From contig CBDFJL010000003.1 in assembly GCA_965248495.1 (NCBI GenBank), positions 1,364,001 to 1,428,000 on the forward strand: DNA of 64,000 nucleotides, given 5' to 3'. The notes under the pieces are model-generated. The model was given only the letters and a program-made list of their open reading frames with translations. It did not search any database and was not told where the DNA came from. Within the stretch, counting starts at the first letter, position 1; every line of letters begins with the position of its first letter. A program made the translations under genes and the position numbers. This document shows, in pieces, positions 52,458 through 61,208 of this stretch. Source of the stretch: CAUYXS01 sp965248495. GTDB lineage: Bacteria > Chloroflexota > Dehalococcoidia > Lucifugimonadales > Australimonadaceae.

Positions 52458-53888
52458 CTAGTAAGGCAGGCCCGTCTCCTCGCGCGTTCGGGTCAGCGTA
52501 TCGACGGCCGCGTGGACGAGGACCTTCGCAGCGTTCACCAGGTGGGGCGCGTAGGCCCCCGACATGGTGAAGCCGTGCTGGAGATCGGCCGGCAGCTCGG
52601 GGTTCGGCGGCGCCCCCGACACGCGTGCCGTCGGGATGCCCCACGTGCGCAGGATGCCGGCCTCCGTCTGCCCCGCTCCACGCCCGACGTACTCGTCGCT
52701 GGTGTCGCCTTCGATGGCCTGGGCAGCGCGGATGGCGGATTGGATGATCCAGTTGTGCGGGTCGGTCCTGCCTCCGGGCATGGCCACGTACATCTTCCAC
52801 TCGGCGCTCATACCGGGGTTGACCTCGACGATGCGCTGCATGACGCCATCGAACCAGTACTTGACCTCCATGGGCGCGGTCCATGGCGCGGGCCGGATGT
52901 CGAGGAAAATCTCGGAGATCGCGGGCGACCAGTTGGGCTTGCTGGGGGCTCCCGTGTTCAGCGCGTTCGCCGCCATGGCCGGGCGGAAGCTGCCGGCCTT
53001 GAACGTCTCTCGATACTCCTCAGACGCAGCGTCCAGCGCCATGATGATGCGGGCCGTGTCGGTGAGCGTACGGTAGGGACGGTCCGGGCGATTCTCCGTG
53101 GCCATGTAGTCAGGGTCTCCCGTTACGCGGACTCGGAAGTAGCACATGCCGGGCTCTTCCCATGAGACGTGGTAGCCCGGTTTGTGGAACAGCGCGTAGT
53201 CGCCGGTGATGCCGTTCATCAGCGAGTGGACGAGGCCCTGGCACAGGCCGATATTCTTGCGCGGCTCATTGGTGGGGGACAACGACGGAGCGCCTCCGGC
53301 GAGGGTCGCCGCCAGCAGCGTGCCCTTGAGCGGCACCTCGGCACGTTGGAGCGCCTCGACTGCCATCATGATGGACGTGGCCATGCCCTTGTCGTTGTTC
53401 GACCCCAGGCCAATGATGGTTTGCCCCTCGACCACCGCCGGACGCATGTTGTCGCGCCGCATGGGGTCACCCCACTGCAGGCCATCCTCTTCGCTGTTCC
53501 CGGTCCAGTGGGTGTCGATGGGGCAGTTGACGAGGAGCGTCGGGCCGGAGCCGTCGCCCGCGAGCCGCGCGATGGCGTTGCCCTGGTGCTCGTCCATCTG
53601 CTGGTATGTCGCGTCGACGCCGAAGCCTTTCCAGTAGTCCACGACGAAGTTGTTGACCTCACGCTCATAGCCCGTGGGGCTGTAGATGTTGACCAGGTCA
53701 ACGTCGATGGCGATGGCCTTCTGGGCGTCAATGAACGACCACGCCTTCTCTATCCAGCCGCGCTGCTCGCTGGAGAGCGGCACCTTGTCGACCTTGACGG
53801 TCGTGGGCGCCGCGGCCGGGTCGTCGAGGTATGCGTGGTGCTGGGAGGCCAACTGTGAGGAGGTCAGACGGCGTGTGGTCGTGCTCAT
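52458..53888 (-). CDS. M20 family peptidase/deacylase-like protein
   Basis: A 476-aa M20 superfamily protein. It has an N-terminal helical region, then IDVDLVNIYSPTGYEREVNN and TLLVNCPIDTHWTGNSEEDG (HxD-region), and GLGSNNDKGMATSIMMAVEA. The lid region has FRVRVTGDPDYM, and the C-terminal part GRGAGQTEAGILRTWGIPTA. Parts of the usual metal set look shifted (PID where HxD is expected), so activity is uncertain. It is isolated, converging on 51800-52354. The ATG 53888 has CGAAGGAGCCACG upstream. Confidence 0.82.
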   Translation of the reverse strand: MSTTTRRLTSSQLASQHHAYLDDPAAAPTTVKVDKVPLSSEQRGWIEKAWSFIDAQKAIAIDVDLVNIYSPTGYEREVNNFVVDYWKGFGVDATYQQMDEHQGNAIARLAGDGSGPTLLVNCPIDTHWTGNSEEDGLQWGDPMRRDNMRPAVVEGQTIIGLGSNNDKGMATSIMMAVEALQRAEVPLKGTLLAATLAGGAPSLSPTNEPRKNIGLCQGLVHSLMNGITGDYALFHKPGYHVSWEEPGMCYFRVRVTGDPDYMATENRPDRPYRTLTDTARIIMALDAASEEYRETFKAGSFRPAMAANALNTGAPSKPNWSPAISEIFLDIRPAPWTAPMEVKYWFDGVMQRIVEVNPGMSAEWKMYVAMPGGRTDPHNWIIQSAIRAAQAIEGDTSDEYVGRGAGQTEAGILRTWGIPTARVSGAPPNPELPADLQHGFTMSGAYAPHLVNAAKVLVHAAVDTLTRTREETGLPY

Positions 53889-54011
53889 TCGCGTGGCTCC
53901 TTCGGGGGAATAACTCCTCCGGCGTGCTGCGGCGCATGTTACTGGAGGAGACTTTCCCTCGCACGCGCGGCGCCGGTGCCTACGGGCCTGGCCTAAGGAG
54001 GGCCTGGTGGT

Positions 54012-54986
54012 ATGGTCGCGGCGGGCGGGGCCGGGGCCCCGCAGAGCGGGAGTCGCATTTTGCTGTTCTCGAAGATACTGGTGGCGCTGGATGGGTCACT
54101 GACGGCGGAGGCGGCGCTCGGCTTCCTGACGACGGTCGTCGACTCCGGCCCGCCGGACGAGGTCGTTCTCCTCACCGTCGTTGAGAGCGCTGACGACGCC
54201 AGCTTCCAGTCCGCGCAGGCCTACTTGGAGCGGACCGCCAAGGACCTCGAAGGCTGGTGGAAACGCACAGGCGTGTCCATGCCGCTGCTGCACACCCAGG
54301 CGATCGGCGTCGACCTGGCCGAGCCCGGCAAGCCGCCGAGCAAGCGCCACCTCGCCCAGGTGGTCATCGACGTAGCCGATAGGGCCGGTGCCGACCTAAT
54401 CACCCTCACCAGCAATGGCTGGTCCGGGAGCGACCGGTGGCTTTTGGGCCCCGTCGCAGAGCGCGTGCTTCAGCAGGCGGAGACCTCGGTGCTTCTGGTG
54501 CGAGCGGATGACTACCACCAGGTCGTACCGGTGAACATCAGGCACATCCTCGTCCCGTTGGACGGCTCGGAGCTGGCCGAGGAGGCGCTGCCCTACGCCG
54601 GCGCCATCGCCGCGCGAGTCGAGGCCGACGAGGCGCGAGTCATCCACGTGCGCCCGCCGCGCGAAGGCCCCGCCAGCGGGATCATGCGCCCCACCTACGA
54701 TTTCCGTAGCTTCCCGCGAGGCGAAGAGGGCCACTACCTGGCAGAGGTCGCCAAGCGGTTGGAGACGAAGCGCACCCATGGGGCCACCGCGATCAGGGAT
54801 GGTGACCCAGGCCCGCAGATCAGCGCCGAGGCACGGGAGAGCGGTGCGCACCTGATCGTGATGGCGTCCCACGGGCGGGGCGGGGCTCAGGCCAGGCCCT
54901 ACGGCAAGGTAGCCGACGACGTGCTCCACGAGGCGCCCGTGCCGGTGCTAATGATTCAGACCGGCGAAACCGCCAGCAAAGCCTAG
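54012..54986 (+). CDS. Universal stress protein, tandem USP domains
   Basis: A 324-aa protein of two USP-type Rossmann domains, each starting with the typical strand (KILVALDGSLTAEAALGF; HILVPLDGSELAEEALPYAG). The second ends with an ATP-loop-like IVMASHGRGGAQARPYGKVA (G-x2-G-x9-G-S/T-like pattern). Probably a stress or nucleotide-binding regulator in the cytoplasm. ATG 54012 has TAAGGAGG 9 bases upstream. Its stop shares CTAG with the enolase-family gene. Confidence 0.9.
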   Translation: MVAAGGAGAPQSGSRILLFSKILVALDGSLTAEAALGFLTTVVDSGPPDEVVLLTVVESADDASFQSAQAYLERTAKDLEGWWKRTGVSMPLLHTQAIGVDLAEPGKPPSKRHLAQVVIDVADRAGADLITLTSNGWSGSDRWLLGPVAERVLQQAETSVLLVRADDYHQVVPVNIRHILVPLDGSELAEEALPYAGAIAARVEADEARVIHVRPPREGPASGIMRPTYDFRSFPRGEEGHYLAEVAKRLETKRTHGATAIRDGDPGPQISAEARESGAHLIVMASHGRGGAQARPYGKVADDVLHEAPVPVLMIQTGETASKA

Positions 54987-56074
54987 ACCTCGACGTACTC
55001 CTCCAGCGCATCGAAGCGGGGCTCCAGCCCAAGGCCGGGCTCCTCGGTGAGCGTGGTCGCGCCGCCGTGGGGGCCGGGCGGGTTCTTGTAGATCATCTCC
55101 CCGGCCTTCCACATCGGGTAGTGGAACTCGACGCGCCAACCGTTGGCCATCGCGGCCTGGAGGTGCATGTTGTGGTGCGGCCAGCCACCGCCGTTGGCGA
55201 TGACGAGGTTGAAGGCCTGCGCCATTGCCGCGACCTTCACGCCCTCCGTGTAGCCCCCGCAGTAGACGACGTTGGGCTGGAGGATGTCGACGGCGCCGTT
55301 GACCAGCAGCTCGCGGTAGCGGAACCGGTGGCCCTCGTTCTGCCCAGCCGCGATTGGGACGCTGGTGCGCATGCGCAGATCGTGCAGCAGCCGAGCGTCG
55401 TTGCCGTAGACCGGCTCCTCGAACCACTCGCAGTTGTGGTCCTCGACCGCCTTGGCAAGCTTGAGTGCGTTCTGGAAGTTGAACAGGTAGTTGGCGTCCA
55501 CCGACAGCTGCACGCCGGGGCCGACCGCCTCGCGCACGGCGATGAACCGCCTGGCGTCTTCGAGCGGGTCCTTCGCGCCGTTGATGGCCACGACCATCTT
55601 CAGCTTGTCCTCGCCTTGGGCCACGAAGGACTTGGCCACCTCAACGAGCTGGTCGGTGTCGTACTCGAGCAGGCCGAAGGTGATGTAGGCGGGCACGGTC
55701 TTCTGCGCCCCGCCGAGGAGCCTCCAGACCGGCTGCCCAAGCCACTTGCCCTTGATGTCCCACAGGGCGATATCCACCGCGCTTACCCCGGAGCTCCACG
55801 TGCCCGTCTGCGACCGCGGGTTCAGGTCGAGGTAGAGCTGGTGCCAGATGCGCTCCGTTTCCGAGGGGTCCCGGCCCACGATCTTCGGGCCGATCTCGCG
55901 GTTGATGAACTCGCAGACCGCGAAGCGCTGAATCGGCCCGGTGAGGCCGTAGCCGGTGATGCCCTCGTCCGTTTCGATCGTGACGAACACCAAGGGGCGC
56001 GAGATGGTCTCGTCCAACAGGGGGACCGGCACCGGGATGTCATGGACGGTGGCGTGGACGCGGGTGATCTTCAT
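54983..56074 (-). CDS. Mandelate racemase / muconate lactonizing enzyme family protein
   Basis: A 363-aa enolase-superfamily enzyme. The N-terminal capping domain ends in SSGVSAVDIALWDIKGKWLG. The barrel has KLKMVV (KxK base), metal ligands Asp in LSVDANYLFN, Glu in WFEEPVYGND and Glu in AAGQNEGHRF, and a late His/Asp region. This set marks the MR subgroup, typically sugar-acid dehydratases or racemases. Large paralogue expansions are known in SAR202. ATG 56074; the stop overlaps the USP gene in CTAG. The substrate cannot be inferred. Confidence 0.92.
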   Translation of the reverse strand: MKITRVHATVHDIPVPVPLLDETISRPLVFVTIETDEGITGYGLTGPIQRFAVCEFINREIGPKIVGRDPSETERIWHQLYLDLNPRSQTGTWSSGVSAVDIALWDIKGKWLGQPVWRLLGGAQKTVPAYITFGLLEYDTDQLVEVAKSFVAQGEDKLKMVVAINGAKDPLEDARRFIAVREAVGPGVQLSVDANYLFNFQNALKLAKAVEDHNCEWFEEPVYGNDARLLHDLRMRTSVPIAAGQNEGHRFRYRELLVNGAVDILQPNVVYCGGYTEGVKVAAMAQAFNLVIANGGGWPHHNMHLQAAMANGWRVEFHYPMWKAGEMIYKNPPGPHGGATTLTEEPGLGLEPRFDALEEYVEV

Positions 56075-56149
56075 CGAAGTCTCCTCTCACAAGCAGCGCC
56101 CGCCATGGAGGCGGACGCTGCGGCGAACGATATGTCAGTGAGCCCGACG

Positions 56150-57016
56150 TTAGCCGATGAAGTCGGTGACCAGCTTGACCATGAGATCGGGCTGCTCCCA
56201 GTGCACGTTGTGCGTGGCACCGGGAATCAACTCGAACTTCGAGTTGGGCGCAACCCAAGGCTTCGAGCCTTTGCCGGGGTTGTGGCCGGTGGACTCCCAT
56301 TCCTCAGTCCACGTCGGGGACGGCTCCATGCCCTCGGACTCGCCCCAGATAAACAGGACGGGCATCTTGAGGTGGGGCATGCGGCGCTGGAGCAGGTAGG
56401 ACTTGCGCGTGTCCGGGTTCGCCATCTGGGCGACCAGCGGGCGCAGGCCGTCGACGGCGCCGGGCTTTTCGGCGTAGGTGATCATCTGCTCGGCCATTTC
56501 CTGGGCCAGCGCTTCCGTGAACTTCGAGCCCTCGTACACGCTGTTCATGTTCGCGGCCTTGGCGCTCTCAACCGACGGCGGCTGGTAGCCGGAGACCGAT
56601 GCCACGGGTGTGACGTTCATGCCAGCCGTGCCGATGCCGATCAGGTTGTCTACCCGGTCGGGGCTCTCGTAGGCGAGGATGCCGCCGAACCACGGACCGG
56701 CGCTGTGGCCGACCACGCTCGCGTGGGCGATGCCCTTCTTGTCCATGAACTCGCGGATGCCGTCGACGATGACGTCGAAGGTCGGGCCGTTGCCCAGCAC
56801 GCGGTCGCTGTTGCCGAAGCCCAGGTAGTCCAAGGCGACGACGTGGTACTTGGCAGCGAGCGGCTCGAACATGAACTGGAACGTGCTGGCGGACGTGTAG
56901 ACGCCCATGCCGTGCAGCAGGAGCACGTCCTTGCCGGAGCCCGCCTCAAGGTAACGGACCTTACCCTGTGTCAGCTGCTCATACTTCTCGTACTTATCCA
57001 GGTTGGGCAGTGGCAT
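56150..57016 (-). CDS. Alpha/beta hydrolase
   Basis: A 288-aa alpha/beta-hydrolase. The oxyanion region is DVLLLHGMGVYTSASTFQFM, the nucleophile elbow VVGHSAGPWFGG, the acid FIWGESEGMEPSP and the His GATHNVHWEQPD. The triad is complete. ATG 57016 follows GGAGGGGAA; the in-frame ATG 57103 is far upstream in poor context. It is followed by the enolase gene after 75 bases, probably in one operon (hydrolase, then dehydratase). Confidence 0.88.
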   Translation of the reverse strand: MPLPNLDKYEKYEQLTQGKVRYLEAGSGKDVLLLHGMGVYTSASTFQFMFEPLAAKYHVVALDYLGFGNSDRVLGNGPTFDVIVDGIREFMDKKGIAHASVVGHSAGPWFGGILAYESPDRVDNLIGIGTAGMNVTPVASVSGYQPPSVESAKAANMNSVYEGSKFTEALAQEMAEQMITYAEKPGAVDGLRPLVAQMANPDTRKSYLLQRRMPHLKMPVLFIWGESEGMEPSPTWTEEWESTGHNPGKGSKPWVAPNSKFELIPGATHNVHWEQPDLMVKLVTDFIG

Positions 57017-57162
57017 TTCCCCTCCAATACCGAGGCAATCTCGAGAGTCGCGCCGCCTCAGTTTCCGGCACCATACAACCCGCAATAGGGGGGTGCAAAT
57101 CACCCCCGGACTGGCCCATGCGATGGCGACTGCGGCGGGCCGGCTACGCCGCTTTGGGGATT

Positions 57163-57229
57163 GTCATTCTGAGCGCAGCGAATAATCTGGCCGTAGGCTA
57201 CGGGGATTCTTCGCTCCGCTCAGAATGAC
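57163..57229. repeat. Long imperfect inverted repeat in intergenic region
   Basis: A 25-base left arm (starting GTCATTCTGAGCGCAGCGAA, 57163-57187) pairs with the right arm (57205-57229, ending TCCGCTCAGAATGAC) with two mismatches and a 17-base spacer. A partial third arm (TCAGAATGAC) is at 57243-57252. This type of 'GTCATTCTGAGCG' palindrome is a widespread dispersed repeat in bacteria (recalled). The interval 57017-57324 holds no gene. Confidence 0.8.
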
Positions 57230-57324
57230 GCAGGAGGAGCGTTCAGAATGACACGTCGACGGGGTGGCATCGGCGCGACGACCTGCCTCACGCCTGCAAA
57301 CAAGCCTCGGGGGGCGCCGTCCGC

Positions 57325-57654
57325 CTAGCCGCCGGCCGAAGAGCGGACCGTCATCGTCTCGAAAATGATGGCGTGGAGGCCGGTGTCGCCGGTGTTCGAC
57401 ACGGAGCCGGTCCACGGTTCGTAGACAATGGTCTCGCCATCGGCGACCTCGATCTCACGCGGGTCTTCCTCGCGGACGTTGAGCCGAAGCTTGCCGCCCT
57501 TCAAGAAGTAGATCAGTGACTCCTGGTGGGAGTGCAGCGTGTCCTTCTCGCCCGCCGGCAGGTGCATCTCGATCATGCGCCGGTTGCCGTCCCACAACAG
57601 GAGCTTGTAGTTGCTCGTGGAAGATTCCAGCGGGTCGATGTATGGCCGCCGCAT
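57325..57654 (-). CDS. Cupin domain protein
   Basis: A 109-aa single-domain cupin. From ATG 57654 (MRRPYIDPLESSTSNYKLLL) the metal-type His motif is HLPAGEKDTLHSHQESLIYF, followed by DGETIVYEPWTGSVSN and GLHAIIFETM. The metal-binding motif 1 (H-x-H with later Glu) is largely present. Longer in-frame starts lie in a repeat-rich region. Function unknown, perhaps an oxygenase, isomerase or binding protein. Confidence 0.8.
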   Translation of the reverse strand: MRRPYIDPLESSTSNYKLLLWDGNRRMIEMHLPAGEKDTLHSHQESLIYFLKGGKLRLNVREEDPREIEVADGETIVYEPWTGSVSNTGDTGLHAIIFETMTVRSSAGG

Positions 57655-57790
57655 GCTCACCTTTGACTCCAAGCTAGCCTGATCGCGAATGGCCCCGCGT
57701 CGGGGCGCGCCGAGGTTAAGGCACCCAGCCGGGGCCGTCAAAGCGGGCCACGCGACGATACCTCTACGCCACCGGGCATGGGCGTTCGCT

Positions 57791-57898
57791 CCACACGGTG
57801 GCGTGCGTGCACGGCGCCAGCGCCGAGCCCTACGCCACGGCCTGGCAGTGCCCCACACGGTGGCGTGCGTGCACGGCGTCAGCGCCGAGCCCTACGCC
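57791..57898. repeat. Two direct repeats of 46 bp overlapping the SDR gene 3' end
   Basis: Copies 57791-57836 and 57853-57898, beginning CCACACGGTGGCGTGCGTGC, differ at one position, with period 62 bases. The second copy contains the last codon of the SDR gene and its stop (TAG on the minus strand, 57894-57892). They look like a tandem duplication of the SDR tail. Nothing else is seen in 57655-57790. Confidence 0.85.
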
Positions 57899-58701
57899 GA
57901 GGCCGTCTCCGGGTACCACGGCCAGTACTTGGCGAGCACGCCCCCGTCCACGGCCAGGTTGGTGCCGGTGACCATCGACGAGTCGTCCGACGCCAAGTAG
58001 AGGAACGCGGGAACGTAGTCGCTGGGGGTCGGCTTTCGCCCCAGCGGGATCGCGTCGTAGTCCATGGTGAAGTCACGGGTGGGGGGCCGTCCGCCCCGGG
58101 CGCGCCGCTTTTCGAGCGCCTCCTCGTCCTCCGGCTGCGTCGCGGTCGGCGTCATGTTGTTGACCCGGATGCCGTGGCGCGCCAGCTCCATGGCGACTGA
58201 GCGCGTGAAGTTGACCACGCCCGCCTTGGCGGTGGTGTAGCCGACGTTTCCCGGCTCGCCCTGCCAGGCCGCGCAGGTGACGACATTGATGATGCTGCCG
58301 CGAACTCCGCGCGCGACCATGGACTGGGCCACGTACTTCGTCCACAGGAACGCCCCGTCGATGATGGACGCGGTCTGCTCCCGGAATTCGGCGAACGACA
58401 TATCCAGCACGCCCTTGGGGTTGATCTGCGCGGCGTTGTTCACCAGCACGTCGACGTGGCCCCATTCGTCCAGCACCCGCTGCACGGAGGCCTGGACGCC
58501 GGCTTCATCGGTGACATCGCTGGGAATCGCCATCGCCTCGCCGCCCGCCTCGCGGATGAGCTCAGCGGTGCGCTCGGCGGCCTCGGGGCGGCGGTGGTTG
58601 CACGCCACGCGAGCGCCCTCGCCGGCGAAGCCCAGGGCGACGGCGCGCCCGATGTTCGGCCCCACGCCCGTTATGATCGCCACCTTGTTCTCAAGTTTCA
58701 T
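57892..58701 (-). CDS. Short-chain dehydrogenase/reductase
   Basis: A 269-aa classical SDR. The cofactor site is VAIITGVGPNIGRAVALGFA, with VNNAAQINPKG, and the active-site YTTAK (Tyr...Lys) in VGYTTAKAGVVNFTRS. The expected Ser of the catalytic tetrad is replaced by VVTCAAW (Thr/Cys). The ATG 58701 has GAGGAGGCAGCT upstream. It probably oxidises or reduces an alcohol or keto acid. It is the last gene before the AtzG/AtzE pair on the opposite strand. Confidence 0.9.
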   Translation of the reverse strand: MKLENKVAIITGVGPNIGRAVALGFAGEGARVACNHRRPEAAERTAELIREAGGEAMAIPSDVTDEAGVQASVQRVLDEWGHVDVLVNNAAQINPKGVLDMSFAEFREQTASIIDGAFLWTKYVAQSMVARGVRGSIINVVTCAAWQGEPGNVGYTTAKAGVVNFTRSVAMELARHGIRVNNMTPTATQPEDEEALEKRRARGGRPPTRDFTMDYDAIPLGRKPTPSDYVPAFLYLASDDSSMVTGTNLAVDGGVLAKYWPWYPETASA

Positions 58702-58924
58702 AGCTGCCTCCTCGCGCGAAACGAATCAAGCCGAGACGCTGTCGATTTTCTCCCGGCTGGTCGCGGAGGCTAGCGGGCGCCCCGCGGAGCGTCAACGGAC
58801 GCGACATCTGGGCGGGGGCGGCTCCGCCACGAGCTGGTGGAGACGCTCACCCAGTAGTTGCACAGTCACAAAGCGTGGCCGGCCGTGCTAGTGTGCCAGG
58901 CAAGCCAAACCTCAGGAGGTCGCG

Positions 58925-59122
58925 ATGACCGTCGCACCCGAGACGCTGCGGGCGATGCTCACCGAATTCGGTGGCGTCGACATGACCGACGAGCAGCTCG
59001 CCGACGCCGCGGGTGCCCTCGATCAATGGGTGGCCACGTTCGCCCGCCTTCGCGAGCTGCCGCTGGACGAGACCTTCTCCGCTAACGTGCTGCGGTCGGC
59101 CGATGGAGGCTTCGGCTCTTGA
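58925..59122 (+). CDS. AtzG-like small amidase subunit (DUF4089 type)
   Basis: A 65-aa helical protein. The sequence has two helices: VAPETLRAMLTEFGGVDMTD, then EQLADAAGALDQWVATFARL, ending ADGGFGS. It looks like the small AtzG/GatC-like subunit that pairs with AtzE amidases (recalled, not searched). The amidase gene overlaps it by 4 bases (TTGA). ATG 58925 has CAGGAGGTCGCG upstream. Confidence 0.7.
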   Translation: MTVAPETLRAMLTEFGGVDMTDEQLADAAGALDQWVATFARLRELPLDETFSANVLRSADGGFGS

Positions 59123-60549
59123 GCACGGCGCGCGACCTGGTAACCATGACCATCACGGAGCTGGCGCCGCGGATCAGGTCGGGGCAGCTATCGCCGGTGG
59201 ACCTGGTCGATGCCGCCATCGCCCAAGCGGAGCGGCTGTCGCATCTCAACAGCTTCATCACGCCGATGTTCGACTCCGCCCGGTCAGAGGCGAGGGCGCG
59301 CCAAGAGGCCATCGCACGGGGTGGCTACCTGGGCCCGCTGGACGGCATCCCCATCGGCATCAAGGACAACATCCGCGTCGCCGGCGTGAAGTCCACGGCT
59401 GGGACGAAGGCGCTGGACGACTATGTGGCCTCGGAGGACGCCGAGGCGGTCGCGAGGCTCAGGCGCGCGGGGGCCATCGTGCTCGGCAAGGAGAACCTGC
59501 ACGAGCTCGCCGCAGGCGGACGCTCCAACAACCCGCACTACGGCGTCGTCCATAACCCATGGGACCTGGAGCGCATCCCCGGCGGATCCAGCGGTGGCAG
59601 CGGTGTGAACGTCGCGGCCTGTATCACCCATGCGTCGTTGGGGACGGACATTGGGGGCTCGGTGCGCTTCCCGGCCCACTGCTGCGGTGTCGTGGGGATG
59701 AAGCAGACGTTCGGCCGGGCCAGCCAGCGTGGGCTCATGCTCACCAGCTACGACGGGGACCACATCTCGCCACTGACCCGCACCGTTGCCGACAACGCGC
59801 TGGTCCTCCAGGCCTACGCGGGCTACGACTCGCTGGACCCGACGACGGTCCCCGTGCCGGTACCCGACTTCTCCGCCGACCTCGGCCACGACCTCCATGG
59901 CGTGAAGGTCGGCGTCCCGGCCAACTTCTTCTTCGACATCGTCAGCGAGGATGTCGAAGCCTGTGTGCGCGAGGCCATCACCGCGTTAGAGGGCCTCGGA
60001 GCCGAGCTCGTCGAGGTGCGCTTCCCGTACACCGAGCACGCCCGCGCCCTCTGGATCCTGATGGCGAGCGAGGCCTCCGTCACCATGGAGACGCTGCTCC
60101 GGGAGCATGGCGAGGGGGTGTCGAAGGACCTGGCGACGGGCATACTCGCAACGCAGTTCATCCTGGGGCGCGACTACATCAAGGCGCACAAGCTCCAACG
60201 GCTGATCAAGGAGGGCTTCGCCGAGGTGCTGCGCGAGGTCGACGTCATCGCCGCGCCGGTGGCACCGCTCGTAGCCGTGCCCATAGATGCCGACGTGGTC
60301 GTCGTCAAGGGCGTCGAGTACTCGCTGAGGCTCACGCGCGACGAGGTCATGGGTCACCAGACCCACCTGGGGAACCGCACCGGCCTACCCGCCATCAGCG
60401 TCCCGTGCGGCTTTGGCGAGGGCGGCATGCCCGTTGGGCTCCAACTGATCGGCAGGCCCTTCGACGAGCCGATGCTCTACCGGGCGGCCTCGGTCTACGA
60501 GAAGGTTTCGCCCAGCAGCGGCGCCCTCGCACCCCTGGCCGTCGGCTAG
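59119..60549 (+). CDS. Amidase signature family protein (AtzE/GatA-like)
   Basis: A 476-aa amidase. The catalytic Lys is in GIPIGIKDNIRVAGVKSTAG. The cis-Ser and nucleophile Ser are in PGGSSGGSGVNVAACITHAS and LGTDIGGSVRFPAHCCGVVG. Substrate is an amide, by analogy biuret-like or aryl amides. It starts with TTG 59119, overlapping the preceding small gene's TGA, so the two are translationally coupled. Confidence 0.92.
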   Translation: MSTARDLVTMTITELAPRIRSGQLSPVDLVDAAIAQAERLSHLNSFITPMFDSARSEARARQEAIARGGYLGPLDGIPIGIKDNIRVAGVKSTAGTKALDDYVASEDAEAVARLRRAGAIVLGKENLHELAAGGRSNNPHYGVVHNPWDLERIPGGSSGGSGVNVAACITHASLGTDIGGSVRFPAHCCGVVGMKQTFGRASQRGLMLTSYDGDHISPLTRTVADNALVLQAYAGYDSLDPTTVPVPVPDFSADLGHDLHGVKVGVPANFFFDIVSEDVEACVREAITALEGLGAELVEVRFPYTEHARALWILMASEASVTMETLLREHGEGVSKDLATGILATQFILGRDYIKAHKLQRLIKEGFAEVLREVDVIAAPVAPLVAVPIDADVVVVKGVEYSLRLTRDEVMGHQTHLGNRTGLPAISVPCGFGEGGMPVGLQLIGRPFDEPMLYRAASVYEKVSPSSGALAPLAVG

Positions 60550-60632
60550 GCTGGCGAGTCTGCCGCCCCCGGCCCCGCGTAACTCCTTCAGGGGGGGCAT
60601 CGTGTGGGTGCCGGGGCGTATCAAAAGACCCG

Positions 60633-61124
60633 ATGGGCGAGTTCATCAACAACAACTCGGCGATTCTTATCCTCATCGCCTTCGCGGGGATCGTTCTGCT
60701 CCTCGGCTGGGACCACCGCCGCTCCAAGCGGGCGCTGGCCATCATCGCGGCGGTGACGCTGGTGTTGGCGGCGGGCTACATGCAGGCGCGCATCGAGGCC
60801 AGTGAGATCGCGTCCGCCGACTCGCTGGACGCGGCCATAGGCGGCGGGACGCCGGTGGTCATGGAGGTGTTCTCCAACACCTGAGCGACGTGCCTCGCGG
60901 CCAAGCCCGCCGTGGACGGGCTGGAGAATGAACTGGAGCACGAGGCGGTATTCCTTCGCATCGACGTCAGCAACGAGATCGGCAAGCTGGTGGCGCGTCG
61001 TTACTCGGTGCGCCTGACGCCCACGTTTATCGTCTTTGACGACGATGGTGACGTTGCCTACCGGAAGGGCGGAGGCTTTCCCGACAAGGATGCAATCCGC
61101 CTCGCCGTGCGGACACCGGGCTGA
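60633..61124 (+). CDS. Membrane-anchored thioredoxin-like protein, candidate selenoprotein with in-frame TGA (UxxC active site)
   Basis: A 163-aa protein from ATG 60633. Two membrane segments (AILILIAFAGIVLLLGW and RALAIIAAVTLVLAAGYM) are followed by a thioredoxin fold. At codon 84 an in-frame TGA (60882-60884) sits at the first position of the active-site CxxC: VMEVFSNT-U-ATC-LAAKPAV, so the motif is U-A-T-C with resolving Cys87. Beyond it the fold continues in the same frame: VFLRIDVSNEIGKLVARRYS, cis-Pro in VRLTPTFIVFDDDGD, and KGGGFPD. A hairpin follows the TGA at 60901-60924. With selA in this window, Sec84 is the preferred reading; the alternative is a nonsense mutation. Likely a redox enzyme facing the outside of the membrane. 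Confidence 0.82.
60901..60924 (+). promoter_or_regulatory. Candidate SECIS hairpin of the thioredoxin-like gene
   Basis: Sixteen bases after the TGA, stem CC(A)AGCCCG / CGGGCTGG (one bulged A, 8 bp) closes a CCGTGGA loop that can tighten to CGTG. UGA-to-loop distance is about 25 bases. It is within the coding region, as in bacterial SECIS elements. Confidence 0.5.
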
Positions 61125-61208
61125 GCGCCCCGGCTCCCTAGGGCCGAGCAGGGTGCCCTCAGCGTTCCCTTCATGTAGCCTAGAGCGGAGCGTGCAGGGA
61201 CCTCGACG

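Noticed and set aside
55067..57088. 673-codon plus-strand open frame
   Set aside because: Antisense shadow across the enolase-family and hydrolase genes; high-GC codon bias opens long spurious frames and its residues have no domain pattern.
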